DNA of 64,000 nt from Butyrivibrio sp. AE3009 (GCF_000420845.1 NZ_ATVS01000012.1:1-64000); one strand, 5' to 3'; positions 26,990-36,484 are shown, counted from the first letter of the stretch. A program made the numbers and translations. Notes: generated from the sequence alone by a model not told the origin.

Positions 26990-27880
26990 ATGCTAAATAA
27001 AGAGCATATTACCGAGCAGCTTCAGACCAAATGGGCTGCTCGAAATATTCTGTACAAAGATATAACCGGCTCCACCAACGATGATGCGAGGCTCCTTGGA
27101 GAAGAGAACGCACCCCATGGAACGCTTGTTGTGGCGGATCGCCAGGACAAGGGCCGCGGCTCCAGAGGCAGGAGCTGGGAGACGCCAAGCGGCACCAATA
27201 TCGCCATGAGCCTTCTGATAAGGCCAACTGCGCCGCCGGAGAGGATCTCAATGCTGACCCTTATTATGGGGCTCTCGGTGGCTGAGGGCGTTGAGGAAGC
27301 CATGCGGCTCACTGCCGGCGACACATCTCATTCTTCGAGCAAGACCGGTGAAGATGTACAAATCGACTTGAGGCCGGAAGACAGAGAGCGAGATAACCAT
27401 CATACCTTCATCAAGTGGCCCAACGACGTAGTCCTTGCCGAAAAAAAGATTTGTGGTATACTAACAGAGCTTCACATGAATCCTGACAATACGATTGGTA
27501 ATGTGGTAATAGGTGTGGGAATTAACGTCAACATGACTGATTTTCCTGACAGTATCAAGGATATCGCCGCATCAATTTTATCCATAACCGGTAAAAAAGT
27601 TGACAGGAGCCTTGTAGTTGCCTGCGTCATGAAGCATTTTGAGGACAACTACGAGAAATACAATAAGACCTATGATCTGTCGCTGTTAAAAGAGCAATAC
27701 GAATCCCGCCTTATAAGCAAGGGAAGAGATGTCCGCATCCTGGATCCCAAGGGCGAGTTCGAGGCCGTTTCTGAGGGAATTACCGATATGGGAGCCCTCA
27801 TCGTAACGGACAGGGACGGCAACAGACACGAAATAAATGCAGGCGAAGTCACAGTGCGAGGCCTGTACACATATGCATAA
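26990..27880 (+). CDS. birA: Biotin-[acetyl-CoA carboxylase] ligase
   Basis: A 296-aa biotin protein ligase that makes biotinyl-AMP and attaches biotin to carboxylase domains. GRGSRGRSWETPSGTNIAMS (near 46-65) is the biotin/ATP-binding loop, and KWPNDVVLAEKKICGILTE (near 142-160) is the central signature. A C-terminal SH3-like domain follows. The N-terminal DNA-binding domain of bifunctional BirA is absent, so it is a group I enzyme without repressor function. A hydrophilic insert of about 35 residues (105-140) is longer than usual. coaX follows 53 bases later. Confidence 0.93.
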   Translation: MLNKEHITEQLQTKWAARNILYKDITGSTNDDARLLGEENAPHGTLVVADRQDKGRGSRGRSWETPSGTNIAMSLLIRPTAPPERISMLTLIMGLSVAEGVEEAMRLTAGDTSHSSSKTGEDVQIDLRPEDRERDNHHTFIKWPNDVVLAEKKICGILTELHMNPDNTIGNVVIGVGINVNMTDFPDSIKDIAASILSITGKKVDRSLVVACVMKHFEDNYEKYNKTYDLSLLKEQYESRLISKGRDVRILDPKGEFEAVSEGITDMGALIVTDRDGNRHEINAGEVTVRGLYTYA

Positions 27881-27933
27881 TGGTTTAATTAGCAACATAC
27901 TGACGTGAAACATTCGATTCAAAGGAGTAAGCC

Positions 27934-28749
27934 ATGATTCTTGTTATCGATGTAGGAAATACCAACATAACCTTCGGAGTCTACGACAAGGAGACCCTTG
28001 TCTGTTCCTTTCGCATGATGTCCCAGACCGCCCATACTTCAGACGAGTACGGCGTTCACCTTCTTTCCATGCTGTCCATGAACAAGATTGAAAAAGACAG
28101 TATCGAGGGCGTCATGATCGCCAGCGTTGTGCCCAAGCTCATGCACGCTCTGGTCAATTCCATTTTGAAATACATTGGCAAGAAGCCTTATATCGTTGGC
28201 CCCGGCATCAAGACCGGTATCAAGATCGTCACCGACAACCCAAGAGAAATAGGTCCGGACCTTATCGTAGACGCAGTTGCAGCCTACGAACTCTACGGCG
28301 GACCGGTGCTGGTGGTGGACTTCGGAACCGCAACTACTTACATAGCAGTTAATGGCAAAGGTGAGTTTTTTACCGGCGTGGTATCCCCCGGAATCAGGAT
28401 CTCCGCAAGAGCCCTCTGGGAAGAGACAGCCAAGCTCCCCGAGATCGAGATCAAAAAGCCCGCATCAATCCTTGCAAAGGAGACCATCTCCAGTATGCAG
28501 GCAGGCCTTATCTACGGACAGATCGGCCAGAGCAAATACATAATCAATGAGATGAAGAGAGAATCAGGCCTTACAGACATGAAGGTCGTAGCCACAGGAG
28601 GCCTTGGACGCCTTATCTCCGAGTCAACCGAGGAGATCGACATATACGATCCGACCCTCACCCTTCGCGGTCTCCAGATCCTCTACGAGAAGAACAGAAG
28701 GACCAAGCCTCAGCTCAAGGAACTTGAGAACACCGAGGATCCTGAGTGA
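27934..28749 (+). CDS. coaX: Type III pantothenate kinase
   Basis: A 271-aa ASKHA-fold kinase for the first step of coenzyme A synthesis. It has the phosphate-binding [12 protein letters not shown] at the N-terminus, the [12 protein letters not shown]-like segment ([17 protein letters not shown]) and the [13 protein letters not shown] adenosine motif near 129-141. CoaX enzymes need a monovalent cation and are not feedback-inhibited. AAAGGAG lies before the ATG. It is probably co-transcribed with birA and the following small gene. Confidence 0.95.
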   Translation: MILVIDVGNTNITFGVYDKETLVCSFRMMSQTAHTSDEYGVHLLSMLSMNKIEKDSIEGVMIASVVPKLMHALVNSILKYIGKKPYIVGPGIKTGIKIVTDNPREIGPDLIVDAVAAYELYGGPVLVVDFGTATTYIAVNGKGEFFTGVVSPGIRISARALWEETAKLPEIEIKKPASILAKETISSMQAGLIYGQIGQSKYIINEMKRESGLTDMKVVATGGLGRLISESTEEIDIYDPTLTLRGLQILYEKNRRTKPQLKELENTEDPE

Positions 28750-28783
28750 TATACAGACATAGAACATATACAGGTGAAAGATA

Positions 28784-29263
28784 ATGAACGCAAAAGATTT
28801 TGAGAACGAGTATAAAAAAGAATTCGAAGAAAAAGAGATAAATGAGACCAAAGAAGACCTGAAGATCGACGAGATGCAAAAGACCAACAAAGGCAGAGTC
28901 TTCGAGCAGGCAGCAGGCGGCAGGATCGTTCTGTGCGGCGCCAATGCCTATGAGCAGAAATACTATTTTAACCCCATCTTCAAGCAGATTCCCGACAGCA
29001 TCAAAAAGGAGCTGAACATCATCAGCGTCCTGTTTACCCAGGAAGCAGGCGGAATCTTCACCATCGTCTTTGAAGAAGATGGCCAGATCAGCATCGAGAC
29101 CGACGCCGACGAAGAAGACATCACCTACGACGAGATCACAGCCGGCCTTCTCGTAGGCGAAGTCAGAAGAAAACGCCAGGACCTCTTCGAAGCCCTCGGC
29201 CTCTACTACCGCATCTATGTATTACACGAAAATCCTGCCGACATCTTAGAAGAAGACGACTAA
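28784..29263 (+). CDS. Conserved acidic protein, DUF6145-like
   Basis: A 159-aa cytosolic protein with a charged helical N-terminus (1-40) and a globular part beginning GGRIVLCGANAYEQKYYFN, ending in an acidic tail. It resembles the small Lachnospiraceae proteins grouped as DUF6145, but that is memory-based and weak. It lies 34 bases after coaX and shares its strand, so it is likely in the birA-coaX operon. No catalytic motif is seen. Confidence 0.7.
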   Translation: MNAKDFENEYKKEFEEKEINETKEDLKIDEMQKTNKGRVFEQAAGGRIVLCGANAYEQKYYFNPIFKQIPDSIKKELNIISVLFTQEAGGIFTIVFEEDGQISIETDADEEDITYDEITAGLLVGEVRRKRQDLFEALGLYYRIYVLHENPADILEEDD

Positions 29264-29415
29264 TAACTACATTTTCAGCCACCTGCCATGCGTCCATAGG
29301 ACTCACGATTATTGGCGCAGGCACACTCACTGTAAACTAGTGAGACGAAACAAATTAAATTCATTGAGTGAGTTCCACGAGGATATATCTATGTTCAACG
29401 AGCGATTATAGTTCT

Positions 29416-29466
29416 ATGGGGACAAGACAATTCCTTATGAATTGGCTTGTCGGAGTGCTCAGAACT
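29416..29466 (+). repeat. Imperfect stem-loop before dusB
   Basis: GACAAGACAATTC pairs with GAATTGGCTTGTC around a 5-base loop, flanked by AGTTCT and AGAACT, and begins with ATGGGGAC as in the GGGGAC palindromes. It may be a small relative of that family. The 29,264-29,415 stretch before it shows nothing else clear. Confidence 0.45.
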
Positions 29467-29519
29467 ATGAGCGAATTGGGCGAATATATCTTACTTCGGG
29501 ACGGACTCCAGGTATCACC

Positions 29520-30491
29520 ATGTACGGAAAACTAACTATAGGGAATGTAACCCTCGACAATAATATAATTCTTGGACCCATGGCAGGTGTATCAGACCTG
29601 CCGTTTCGTTTGCTGTGTAGTGAGATGGGCGCCGGTCTCGTATGCATGGAGATGGTCAGCGCCAAAGCCATTATCTACAAGAACCGCAACACCAACATGC
29701 TCCTTGAGATCCACCCCCAGGAACGCTCCGTATCCCTCCAGCTCTTCGGCTCAGAGCCCGCAGTAATGCAGGAAGCCGTAGAGATGATCAAGGACAGACC
29801 CTACGACATCCTCGATGTGAACATGGGCTGCCCCGTACCTAAGATAGTGGGAAACGGCGAGGGCTCAGCCCTTATGAAGAATCCCGGGCTTATCGAGGAA
29901 ATCGTTGCTGCACTGGTCAAGGTTTCCGACAGACCTGTCACAGTCAAGATCAGAAAAGGCTTTAACGAGCAGAGCATCAACGCAGTTGAGTGTGCTCTTG
30001 CAGCCCAGCAGGGCGGTGCAGCAGCCGTAGCAGTCCATGGCAGGACAAGAGAACAGTTCTATTCAGGAGAAGCAGACTGGAGCATCATAAGAGATGTCAA
30101 AGAAGCTCTTAAGATTCCCGTAATCGGTAACGGCGACGTAGTAGACGGTCCCAGCGCCCGGCGCATGTTTGAAGAGACCGGCTGCGATGGTGTCATGGTG
30201 GCAAGAGCCGCCCAGGGCAACCCCTTTTTATTCAGGGAGATCAAGAGCTATTTTGAAACCGGCGTAGTCTGTGAGCGCCCCACCAATCAGGAGATATACG
30301 ATACTGTTATCCGCCATGCGGATCTGCAGCTCCGGTACAAGGGCGAATACATCGGCATCCGCGAGATGAGAAAGCATGTATCCTGGTACACCACCGGCAT
30401 GACAGGAAGTGCCAGGTTCAGGAATGAAATAAATCAGATGACTGATATGGAGTCATTGAAGGAAGCCTGCAGGAAGGTTATGTTGCAGTAG
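29520..30491 (+). CDS. dusB: tRNA-dihydrouridine synthase (DusB type)
   Basis: A 323-aa FMN enzyme that reduces uridines in the tRNA D-loop. The barrel opens with LGPMAGVSDLPFRLLCSEMG, has the DVNMGCPVPKIVGNGEGSALM signature with the catalytic Cys near residue 102, and VHGRTREQFYSGEADW near 176. I start at ATG 29520 because the longer frame runs through the upstream stem-loop and lacks family-like residues. The ribosome site (CCAGGT) is weak. A GGGGAC palindrome follows the stop and may end transcription. Confidence 0.92.
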   Translation: MYGKLTIGNVTLDNNIILGPMAGVSDLPFRLLCSEMGAGLVCMEMVSAKAIIYKNRNTNMLLEIHPQERSVSLQLFGSEPAVMQEAVEMIKDRPYDILDVNMGCPVPKIVGNGEGSALMKNPGLIEEIVAALVKVSDRPVTVKIRKGFNEQSINAVECALAAQQGGAAAVAVHGRTREQFYSGEADWSIIRDVKEALKIPVIGNGDVVDGPSARRMFEETGCDGVMVARAAQGNPFLFREIKSYFETGVVCERPTNQEIYDTVIRHADLQLRYKGEYIGIREMRKHVSWYTTGMTGSARFRNEINQMTDMESLKEACRKVMLQ

Positions 30492-30513
30492 CGGTAAATA
30501 GTGAAAGGTAAAT

Positions 30514-30601
30514 AGGGGCCTGTCCCCATTAACAAATTGTGAACTTTACAGATTACCGGAAGATGATGTTGTTCACAGTTTGTTGATGGGGACAGGCCCC
30601 T
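30514..30601. repeat. GGGGAC palindrome between dusB and a truncated gene
   Basis: Arms 30514-30544 and 30571-30601 (31 bases each) pair fully if two G-T pairs are allowed; GGGGCCTGTCCCC forms the outer part. Both differences between the arms keep pairing as G-U in RNA. The right arm supplies the last codons of the minus-strand lipoprotein gene. Confidence 0.8.
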
Positions 30602-31154
30602 TTGGTACAGGATCGATGTTGTAGACATAGTATGAATGGTTGGGATGAGCTCCGCCGCCGTAGCTCTCGTCGCTCTGGGTGACGGTAAAGAGCCTGTCGT
30701 CGAATCTTATGATCTCAGCGCTCAGATCATCATAAAAAGTTACGTCATAAGAGTATTCCTCGTCATACCAATAGGCAAAATCTCCCACAGCATCTTTTAC
30801 GGAAGTCTCCCATTCAGAGGTGATACGGTTCACAGCTTCGGCCAGCTTGGGATACTTTTTTTCCAGATCTCTTGAAAAAGTGATATCGGTGTACTGACCT
30901 GTGCATCTTTCTACGCCGTCCTTCTTGGAGCTGAAGTAATAGGTGGTCAGGGTGATGTCTTTAGCAGAAGAAGCGCCATCTGCGGTGGTGGATGCAGAGC
31001 CGGCTTCAGAGGAATTGTCTGATTCAGTGGTGGCTGCGGTAGAAGAACCATCTGCAGTCTCAGAAGTGTTGGGGGACCCGGGAATGGATGAGCATCCGAT
31101 AAGGGAAGCGGTCATAAACAGAACGGTAGCCAGGGAAAAATACTTTTTTGCCAT
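30573..31154 (-). pseudogene. Truncated RsiV-like (DUF3298/DUF4163) lipoprotein
   Basis: A 193-aa lipoprotein (lipobox LIGC, Ser/Thr/Glu-rich linker). From about residue 70 it looks like the extracytoplasmic domain of RsiV-type proteins: ITLTTYYFSSKKDG, then FTVTQSDESYGGGAHPNHSYYVYNID. Family members continue well past the GGAH block, but here the frame enters the GGGGAC palindrome (VPKGPVPINKL) and stops. The C-terminal part is therefore missing, most simply through insertion of, or recombination at, the palindrome. A truncated but still expressed lipoprotein cannot be ruled out. Confidence 0.65.
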
Positions 31155-31306
31155 AATTATTGTGTCCTTTTCCTTCTTAATAAAAGTTTAATACTCATTT
31201 ATTTATTGTGGGGCTAAATGGGGAAAAAGTAAAGAAATAGCGCAATATCACAATTGCGTACACACATATATGCCACATTATAAGGAAAATGCGTAAGTTT
31301 AGGTGA

Positions 31307-31335
31307 TTGACAGATGTTTTTATAGACATTATAAT
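31307..31335 (+). promoter_or_regulatory. Strong sigma-A promoter of greA
   Basis: Perfect TTGACA (31307-31312) and TATAAT (31330-31335), 17 bases apart, 81 bases before greA. A second TTGACATA lies at about 31342. Confidence 0.75.
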
Positions 31336-31415
31336 ACCAAAGTTGACATAGATTACTAAGAATAGTTATTTCTATATAGATGCATTCAAATCTCATATGA
31401 AGGGTAGGAATCAAG

Positions 31416-31898
31416 ATGGAAGAGAAGAAGAACATTTTAACTTATGAAGGACTCAAGAAATACGAGGATGAGCTTCATGAGCTTAAAGTTGTCAAGCGTA
31501 AGGAAGTTGCCGAGAAGATCAAGGAAGCCAGAGAGCAGGGCGACCTTTCAGAGAACGCTGAGTACGATGCAGCTAAAGACGAGCAGCGTGACATAGAGGC
31601 CAGAATCGAAGCCCTTGAGAAGATCCTCAAGAACGCAGAAGTAGTAGTTGAGGAAGACGTAGACCTTAACAAAATCAGCATCGGCTGCAAGGTTAAGATC
31701 AAAGACCTTGAGTTTGACGAGGACCTTGAATACAAGATCGTTGGTTCATCAGAGGCTAACAGCCTTAAAGGCAAGATCTCAAATGAGTCACCTGTAGGTA
31801 AGGCTCTTATCGGTGCCAAGAAGGGACAGACCGTTTCCGTTGAGACACAGGCCGGTGTCCTTAAGTACAAGGTACTTGAGATCCAGAGATCTGAGTAA
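31416..31898 (+). CDS. greA: Transcription elongation factor GreA
   Basis: A 160-aa factor that enters the RNA polymerase secondary channel and triggers cleavage of backtracked RNA. It has the N-terminal coiled coil with the acidic tip [12 protein letters not shown] (near 47-58), where the two acidic residues act, and a C-terminal FKBP-like domain ([18 protein letters not shown]-like). Length is typical. It is followed by lysS, as often in Firmicutes. Confidence 0.96.
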   Translation: MEEKKNILTYEGLKKYEDELHELKVVKRKEVAEKIKEAREQGDLSENAEYDAAKDEQRDIEARIEALEKILKNAEVVVEEDVDLNKISIGCKVKIKDLEFDEDLEYKIVGSSEANSLKGKISNESPVGKALIGAKKGQTVSVETQAGVLKYKVLEIQRSE

Positions 31899-31930
31899 TT
31901 TACGATATCAGCATAAGTATGCATTGAGGG

Positions 31931-31958
31931 GCCAGCGTTTTTCTACAAGATCGCTGGC
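31931..31958 (+). terminator. Stem-loop between greA and lysS
   Basis: GCCAGCG (31931-31937) pairs with CGCTGGC (31952-31958) around a T-rich loop. Only TCTTATC follows, so termination would be partial, allowing greA-lysS read-through. Confidence 0.5.
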
Positions 31959-32022
31959 TCTTATCGGGTATGATAACATTGATGGCAGAACTTTTTTGCC
32001 GGATTTTTAGGAGGATGAAATA

Positions 32023-33597
32023 GTGGCAGACAATAATCAGCAGAACAATCAGCAGAACAACAATGCGCCTCAGGAAGACGTTGGACGTCTTCGCCAGGTT
32101 CGTAGAGACAAGCTCGCTGAGCTTCAGGCACAGGGAAGAGATCCCTTCCAGATCGTAAAATATGATCAGACTCATCACACACAGCAGGTTCGTGACAACT
32201 TCGATACTCTTGAGTTCGTAGTTCCCGTTGATGAGGAGGGCAAGGCACTTCCTGTAGCTCTTTCAGATGTACCCGCAGAGAAGGTTGTATCTCTTGCAGG
32301 ACGTATGATGAGTAAGCGTGTTATGGGTAAGGCTTCTTTCGCCGGACTTCAGGACAGAGACGGACGCCTTCAGCTCTACGTTTCAAGAAACGATATTGGT
32401 GACGAGGCTTACGCTGATTTCAAGAAGATGGATATCGGCGATATCATCGGTGTTAAGGGCTTTGCTTTCAGAACCAAGACAGGTGAGATCTCGATCCACG
32501 TTAAGGAGCTTACTCTTTTATCCAAGTCACTTATGCCACTTCCTGAGAAGTTCCACGGCCTTACAGATACAGAGATCCGTTACAGACAGAGATACGTTGA
32601 CCTTGTTATGAACCCTGACGTAATGGAGACCTTCAAGAAGAGATCCGCCATCATCCGCGAGATCCGTAACTTCCTTGCAGGCAGAGACTTCATCGAGGTT
32701 GAGACTCCTATGCTTGTTGAGAACGCAGGCGGAGCTGCTGCAAGACCTTTCTTCACACATTACAATGCCCTTGACGAGGAGAGAAAACTTCGTATCTCCC
32801 TTGAGCTCTACCTCAAGAGACTTATCGTAGGCGGCATGGAGAGAGTCTTCGAGATCGGCCGTGTATTCAGAAACGAGGGAACCGACACAAGACACAATCC
32901 TGAGTTCACTCTTATGGAGCTGTACCAGGCATACACAGACTACGAGGGAATGATGGAGCTTACAGAGTCCATGTTCCGTTATCTCGCTGAGAAGGTTTGC
33001 GGCACAACCCAGATCCCTTACGGCGACCATATCATCGATCTTGGCAAGCCCTTCGAGCGTCTTACCATGAACGATGCAATCAAGAAGTACACAGGTATCG
33101 ACTTCGATACTGTTAAGACAGACGAAGAGGCCAAGACCCTTGCAAAAGAGAAAGGCATCGAGTTCGAGGATCGTCACACCAAGGGTGACATCATCAACCT
33201 CTTCTTCGAGGAGTTCTGCGAGGAGAACCTGATCCAGCCTACCTTCATCATGGATCATCCTCTTGCAATCTCACCTCTTACCAAGAAGAAGCCTTCAGAT
33301 CCTGAGAAGGTTGAGCGTTTCGAGCTCTTCATCAACACCTGGGAGATGTGCAACGCTTACTCAGAGCTCAACGATCCTATCGATCAGCGCGAGCGTTTCG
33401 CAGCACAGGATGCCAATGCGGCAGCAGGCGACGAAGAGGCTGAGCACACTGATGAGGACTTCCTCAATGCCCTTGAGATCGGTATGCCACCTACAGGCGG
33501 TATCGGATATGGTATTGACAGACTGACAATGCTTCTGACAAATAGTGCAGGAATCAGAGATGTATTGCTGTTCCCGACACTGAAATCACAGAAGTAA
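32023..33597 (+). CDS. lysS: Lysyl-tRNA synthetase, class II
   Basis: A 524-aa class II aminoacyl-tRNA synthetase. After a Gln/Asn-rich N-terminus comes an OB-fold anticodon-binding domain (VSLAGRMMSKRVMGKASFAGLQD). The catalytic core follows, with motif 1 around FLAGRDFIEVETPML, motif 2 at GRVFRNEGTDTRHNPEFT and motif 3 at GIGYGIDRLTMLL near the end. It starts with GTG, nine bases after GGAGGAT. It is the last clearly chromosomal gene before the mobile element. Confidence 0.97.
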   Translation: MADNNQQNNQQNNNAPQEDVGRLRQVRRDKLAELQAQGRDPFQIVKYDQTHHTQQVRDNFDTLEFVVPVDEEGKALPVALSDVPAEKVVSLAGRMMSKRVMGKASFAGLQDRDGRLQLYVSRNDIGDEAYADFKKMDIGDIIGVKGFAFRTKTGEISIHVKELTLLSKSLMPLPEKFHGLTDTEIRYRQRYVDLVMNPDVMETFKKRSAIIREIRNFLAGRDFIEVETPMLVENAGGAAARPFFTHYNALDEERKLRISLELYLKRLIVGGMERVFEIGRVFRNEGTDTRHNPEFTLMELYQAYTDYEGMMELTESMFRYLAEKVCGTTQIPYGDHIIDLGKPFERLTMNDAIKKYTGIDFDTVKTDEEAKTLAKEKGIEFEDRHTKGDIINLFFEEFCEENLIQPTFIMDHPLAISPLTKKKPSDPEKVERFELFINTWEMCNAYSELNDPIDQRERFAAQDANAAAGDEEAEHTDEDFLNALEIGMPPTGGIGYGIDRLTMLLTNSAGIRDVLLFPTLKSQK

Positions 33598-33894
33598 CAC
33601 ACGGACTCATTAGCAATCATTGAAATCCGTAGAGACCCTATGTTATCCAAAAATGCCATGAAGTTACAACACTTTCATTGGATTTCTACGGAGCGTATTG
33701 GACATGTATGGAGAAAATCGTCTGACGCAAAAGGACTTCCATGGGTAGTCAAAGGACCCTAGAGGAGTAATCGTTTCATATAAATTTTGACTAAAAACCA
33801 CATTTCTCACGACGAGAAGATGTGGTTTTTTGTTGTCAAAGAATCTTTCAAATCTTCTTATTGCATCTCGTAACTAAAGAAAGAGAGGTTACGG
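33598..33894. other. Junction region between lysS and the mobile element
   Basis: This 297-base gap holds no gene. GAAATCCGTAGAG (about 33622) and GGATTTCTACGGAG (about 33682) contain the same two words, GAAATCC and CCGTAGA, in swapped order after reverse-complementing the second; this could belong to a recombination site. An intrinsic terminator follows at 33,793. The element's left edge must lie about here, because everything to the left is housekeeping and everything to the right is plasmid-like. No att core can be proven without the right end. Confidence 0.4.
33793..33832 (+). terminator. Intrinsic terminator before the maintenance operon
   Basis: CCACATTTCTC pairs with GAGAAGATGTGG (one bulged base) around ACGAC, followed by seven T. 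It lies just upstream of the first element gene and could insulate the element from lysS read-through or act as an attenuator. Confidence 0.75.
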
Positions 33895-34353
33895 ATGAAT
33901 CAAGCAAATCCCCCACCAATTGATCTGGAAAAGTATCTTGCCGGTAAAAAACACCGGTACTGCACTTATCAGAATGGAGCCCGGCTCTATAGCATGGCCT
34001 ACTGGTCATTTGTAGTCATGTGCAAGGAAGCCGGAGCCAACATTTCACTTCGGAAAACTGCCCTTGTGGATCTGGATGTTCTGGATAAGTACATTGAAGA
34101 AAACTGCAATGAAGACTATGAAAGCGAGGATATGGATATGACCAGAAGAAGGAAAATTGAAAATTTGGAAGAGATCGTAAAAGAAGGCAAGAAAAAGTAC
34201 GTCAGGTATGCGGAAGGGGCTGAGCTTTACTCAATGGGGCGTCATACTTTCGAGGCTTTGGCAAAAGAGGCTCAGGCAACCCGGAAGGTAAAGGGGGTAG
34301 TTCTCTGTAATACAGAAAAGATTGATGCTTTTATCGAGTCATTCAAAGAATAA
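33895..34353 (+). CDS. DUF6462-like protein with two repeats
   Basis: A 152-aa protein made of two copies of one module. Residues 20-65 read KHRYCTYQNGARLYSMAYWS... and 102-148 read KKYVRYAEGAELYSMGRHTF.... The pattern xYxxYxxGAxLYSMxxxxFxxxxKEA is what I recall for DUF6462, small proteins of Clostridia mobile elements that look like excisionase/MerR-type DNA binders. Its position before parA suggests a role in regulating maintenance or excision (inference). GAGAGG precedes the ATG. Confidence 0.75.
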   Translation: MNQANPPPIDLEKYLAGKKHRYCTYQNGARLYSMAYWSFVVMCKEAGANISLRKTALVDLDVLDKYIEENCNEDYESEDMDMTRRRKIENLEEIVKEGKKKYVRYAEGAELYSMGRHTFEALAKEAQATRKVKGVVLCNTEKIDAFIESFKE

Positions 34354-34366
34354 GGGGGTAAAAGAG

Positions 34367-35179
34367 ATGTCTAAAGTAATTGCTGTAGCAAACCAGAAAG
34401 GCGGAGTAGGAAAAACCGTCACCAGCGTGAATTTAGGAATAGGCCTTGCAAGGGAAGGCCACAAGATCCTCATGATAGATGCAGATCCTCAGGGGTCAAT
34501 GTCAATCAGCCTTGGTTGTGATGAACCGGATAGATTGGATTTTTCATTGGCAACTGCCCTTGTGAACATCATAAATGATGAGCCTGTGGATGTTTCACAG
34601 GGAATCATCCATCATCCTGAGGGCGTAGACCTTATGCCGGGCAATATCGAGCTTTCAAGCTTGGAAATCAGCATGACCGGAGTTATCAGCAGAGAGACAA
34701 TCCTTAGGGAATATGTGGATAAAGCCAGAGAGGCTTATGAATATATCATAATTGACTGCATGCCGTCTCTTGGAATGATGACAATTAACGCCCTTGCCTG
34801 TGCAGATTCAGTGATTATCCCATGCCAGGCTGCATATCTTCCTGTAAAGGGCCTGCAACAGCTTATTAAGACAATAGGAAGGGTAAAGAGGCAGCTCAAT
34901 CCAAAGCTCGAAATAGAGGGAATACTCATCACCATGGTTGATAACAGAACAAATTATGCAAAAGATATAGCGGCTCAGATCTATGAGGCTTATTCCTCAA
35001 GTATCAACGTATTTGAGACAGAAATCCCGCTTTCAGTGAGAGCTGCTGAGATAAGTGCTTCAGGAAGCAGCCTTTACGTCTATGATCCAAAAGGAAAAGC
35101 AGCATTTGCCTACACATCATTTATTAAGGAGGTTTTGAACGATGGCACAAAGAGTTGGTCAGAAAGTAAAGCTATCTAG
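34367..35179 (+). CDS. parA: ParA-family partition ATPase
   Basis: A 270-aa ATPase for segregation of a replicon. The deviant Walker A is KGGVGKT at residues 11-17, with DADPQGS near 41-47 and IIDCMPSLGMMTINAL near 126-141. The start at 34367 follows AAGGGGGT. The end overlaps parB by 38 bases, typical of a coupled parAB pair. With the rep genes just downstream, this is a plasmid-type maintenance module rather than the chromosomal soj/spo0J pair. Confidence 0.93.
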   Translation: MSKVIAVANQKGGVGKTVTSVNLGIGLAREGHKILMIDADPQGSMSISLGCDEPDRLDFSLATALVNIINDEPVDVSQGIIHHPEGVDLMPGNIELSSLEISMTGVISRETILREYVDKAREAYEYIIIDCMPSLGMMTINALACADSVIIPCQAAYLPVKGLQQLIKTIGRVKRQLNPKLEIEGILITMVDNRTNYAKDIAAQIYEAYSSSINVFETEIPLSVRAAEISASGSSLYVYDPKGKAAFAYTSFIKEVLNDGTKSWSESKAI

Positions 35180-36053
35180 TATAGATGAGCTCCTCGGTGT
35201 TCCAAGCACCGAGGGGACTGTTGATCTTGATGTAATGACTATTTATCCCTTTGAGAATCATCCATTTAAGGTTGTTGATGATGAAAAGATGGATGAGCTG
35301 GTGGAAAGTATCAAGGAAAGCGGTGTTCTTACGCCTGTCTTGGTAAGACCTGATGATGAAGGTACTTATGAGATGATTTCCGGCCACAGAAGACTACATG
35401 CGGCTAAAAGAGCCGGACTTCGTAAGATTCCTGCCATCATCAAGGAAATGACAAATGATGATGCAACCATAGCCATGGTCAATGCAAATATGCAGAGGGA
35501 AGAGATTTTGCCAAGTGAGAAGGCCTTTGCTTTCAAGATGAAGATGGATGCGATAAAGCATCAGGGAAAACAGGTCACAGGAACTTTGTTTCATGATGCA
35601 ACAAAGTCAAATTCCGGAGATATTATCGGCAAGGAGAGCGGCTTAAACAGAACTCAGGTATTTAGATATATCAGACTCACAGAGCTGATTCCTAAGCTTC
35701 TAAACATGGTAGATGAAGGAAAATTAGCTTTCCTTGTGGCGGTAGAGATCTCCTACTTAAACCATACCTATCAGCAATGGCTCTGGGAATACATCCACGA
35801 AAACGGCATGATCAAGCAGGAACAGCTTATGGACCTCAGAAAGTACCGTGAGGATGATTCTCTTACCCAGGAACAGATGATAGATATTCTTATCCAGAAC
35901 AGAGCAACACCACATGTAAGAAAAAAGATTACCTTGAATGAGCGTAAGCTCAACAAGTTCTTCCCGGTATATTACTCTCAGACGCAGATTGAGAAGATTA
36001 TCCTCGAGATGTGTGAGGAATGGAGAAGGACCCATGAAAGTGAGGACGAATAA
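35142..36053 (+). CDS. parB: ParB-family partition protein
   Basis: A 303-aa ParB/Spo0J-like protein. The nuclease-like CTP-binding domain has the PFKVVDDEKMDELVESIKESG start, then ISGHRRLHAAKRAGL (GHRR box, near 86-100) and an ENxxR-like NANMQREEILPSEKAFAF stretch. A helix-turn-helix follows around 165-190. AAGGAGG inside parA precedes the ATG. It would bind parS sites, which I could not identify. Confidence 0.92.
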   Translation: MAQRVGQKVKLSSIDELLGVPSTEGTVDLDVMTIYPFENHPFKVVDDEKMDELVESIKESGVLTPVLVRPDDEGTYEMISGHRRLHAAKRAGLRKIPAIIKEMTNDDATIAMVNANMQREEILPSEKAFAFKMKMDAIKHQGKQVTGTLFHDATKSNSGDIIGKESGLNRTQVFRYIRLTELIPKLLNMVDEGKLAFLVAVEISYLNHTYQQWLWEYIHENGMIKQEQLMDLRKYREDDSLTQEQMIDILIQNRATPHVRKKITLNERKLNKFFPVYYSQTQIEKIILEMCEEWRRTHESEDE

Positions 36054-36419
36054 ATGATGGAATATTTCTACAATACACAGTCCCAGCAGTTTGCATCAGT
36101 TTCGGTTCCAAAGGAATTACTGACAGGGGAGGATTTCTCTTCCCTGTCTCCTGCAGCGAAGATGATGTATGCAGTTCTTTTAGCCAAAATGACTGAGGCA
36201 AAAAAGAACAGCTGGATTGATGATAAGAACCGCGTATATATCCTTTATCCCCTCAGAAAGCTTGAAAAGGACATAAACTACTCAAGACACACAATAATCG
36301 ACTGTATGAACGAATTAGAGGAATTTGGTCTTATTAGTAAGCTCCAGGAAAAAGGCAAGCCAAGTCGGATCTACGTTAAGAATTTCAATCGTAGATGCAG
36401 ATTTCAACTAATAGGGTAG
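36054..36419 (+). CDS. Short RepA_N-type protein
   Basis: A 121-aa protein that matches only the N-terminal winged-helix part of RepA_N initiators: VSVPKELLTGEDFSSLSPAAK, LEKDINYSRHTIIDCMNELEEFGLI and KPSRIYVKNF. The next gene is a full-length paralog. It starts right after the parB stop (TAAATG) and is likely translated with it. It may be an accessory replication regulator or a relic of duplication. A second ATG follows at once, so the start is uncertain by one codon. Confidence 0.8.
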   Translation: MMEYFYNTQSQQFASVSVPKELLTGEDFSSLSPAAKMMYAVLLAKMTEAKKNSWIDDKNRVYILYPLRKLEKDINYSRHTIIDCMNELEEFGLISKLQEKGKPSRIYVKNFNRRCRFQLIG

Positions 36420-36484
36420 TGCAGAATCTGCACCACCCAAATCCATAGAACATCGTAGAAAATCATTGAAGGGAGGAAAAAAGA

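Noticed and set aside
36054-36419. Stand-alone transcription regulator
   Set aside because: The winged-helix segment is clearly paralogous to the RepA_N domain of the next gene, so a replication-linked origin is the better call.
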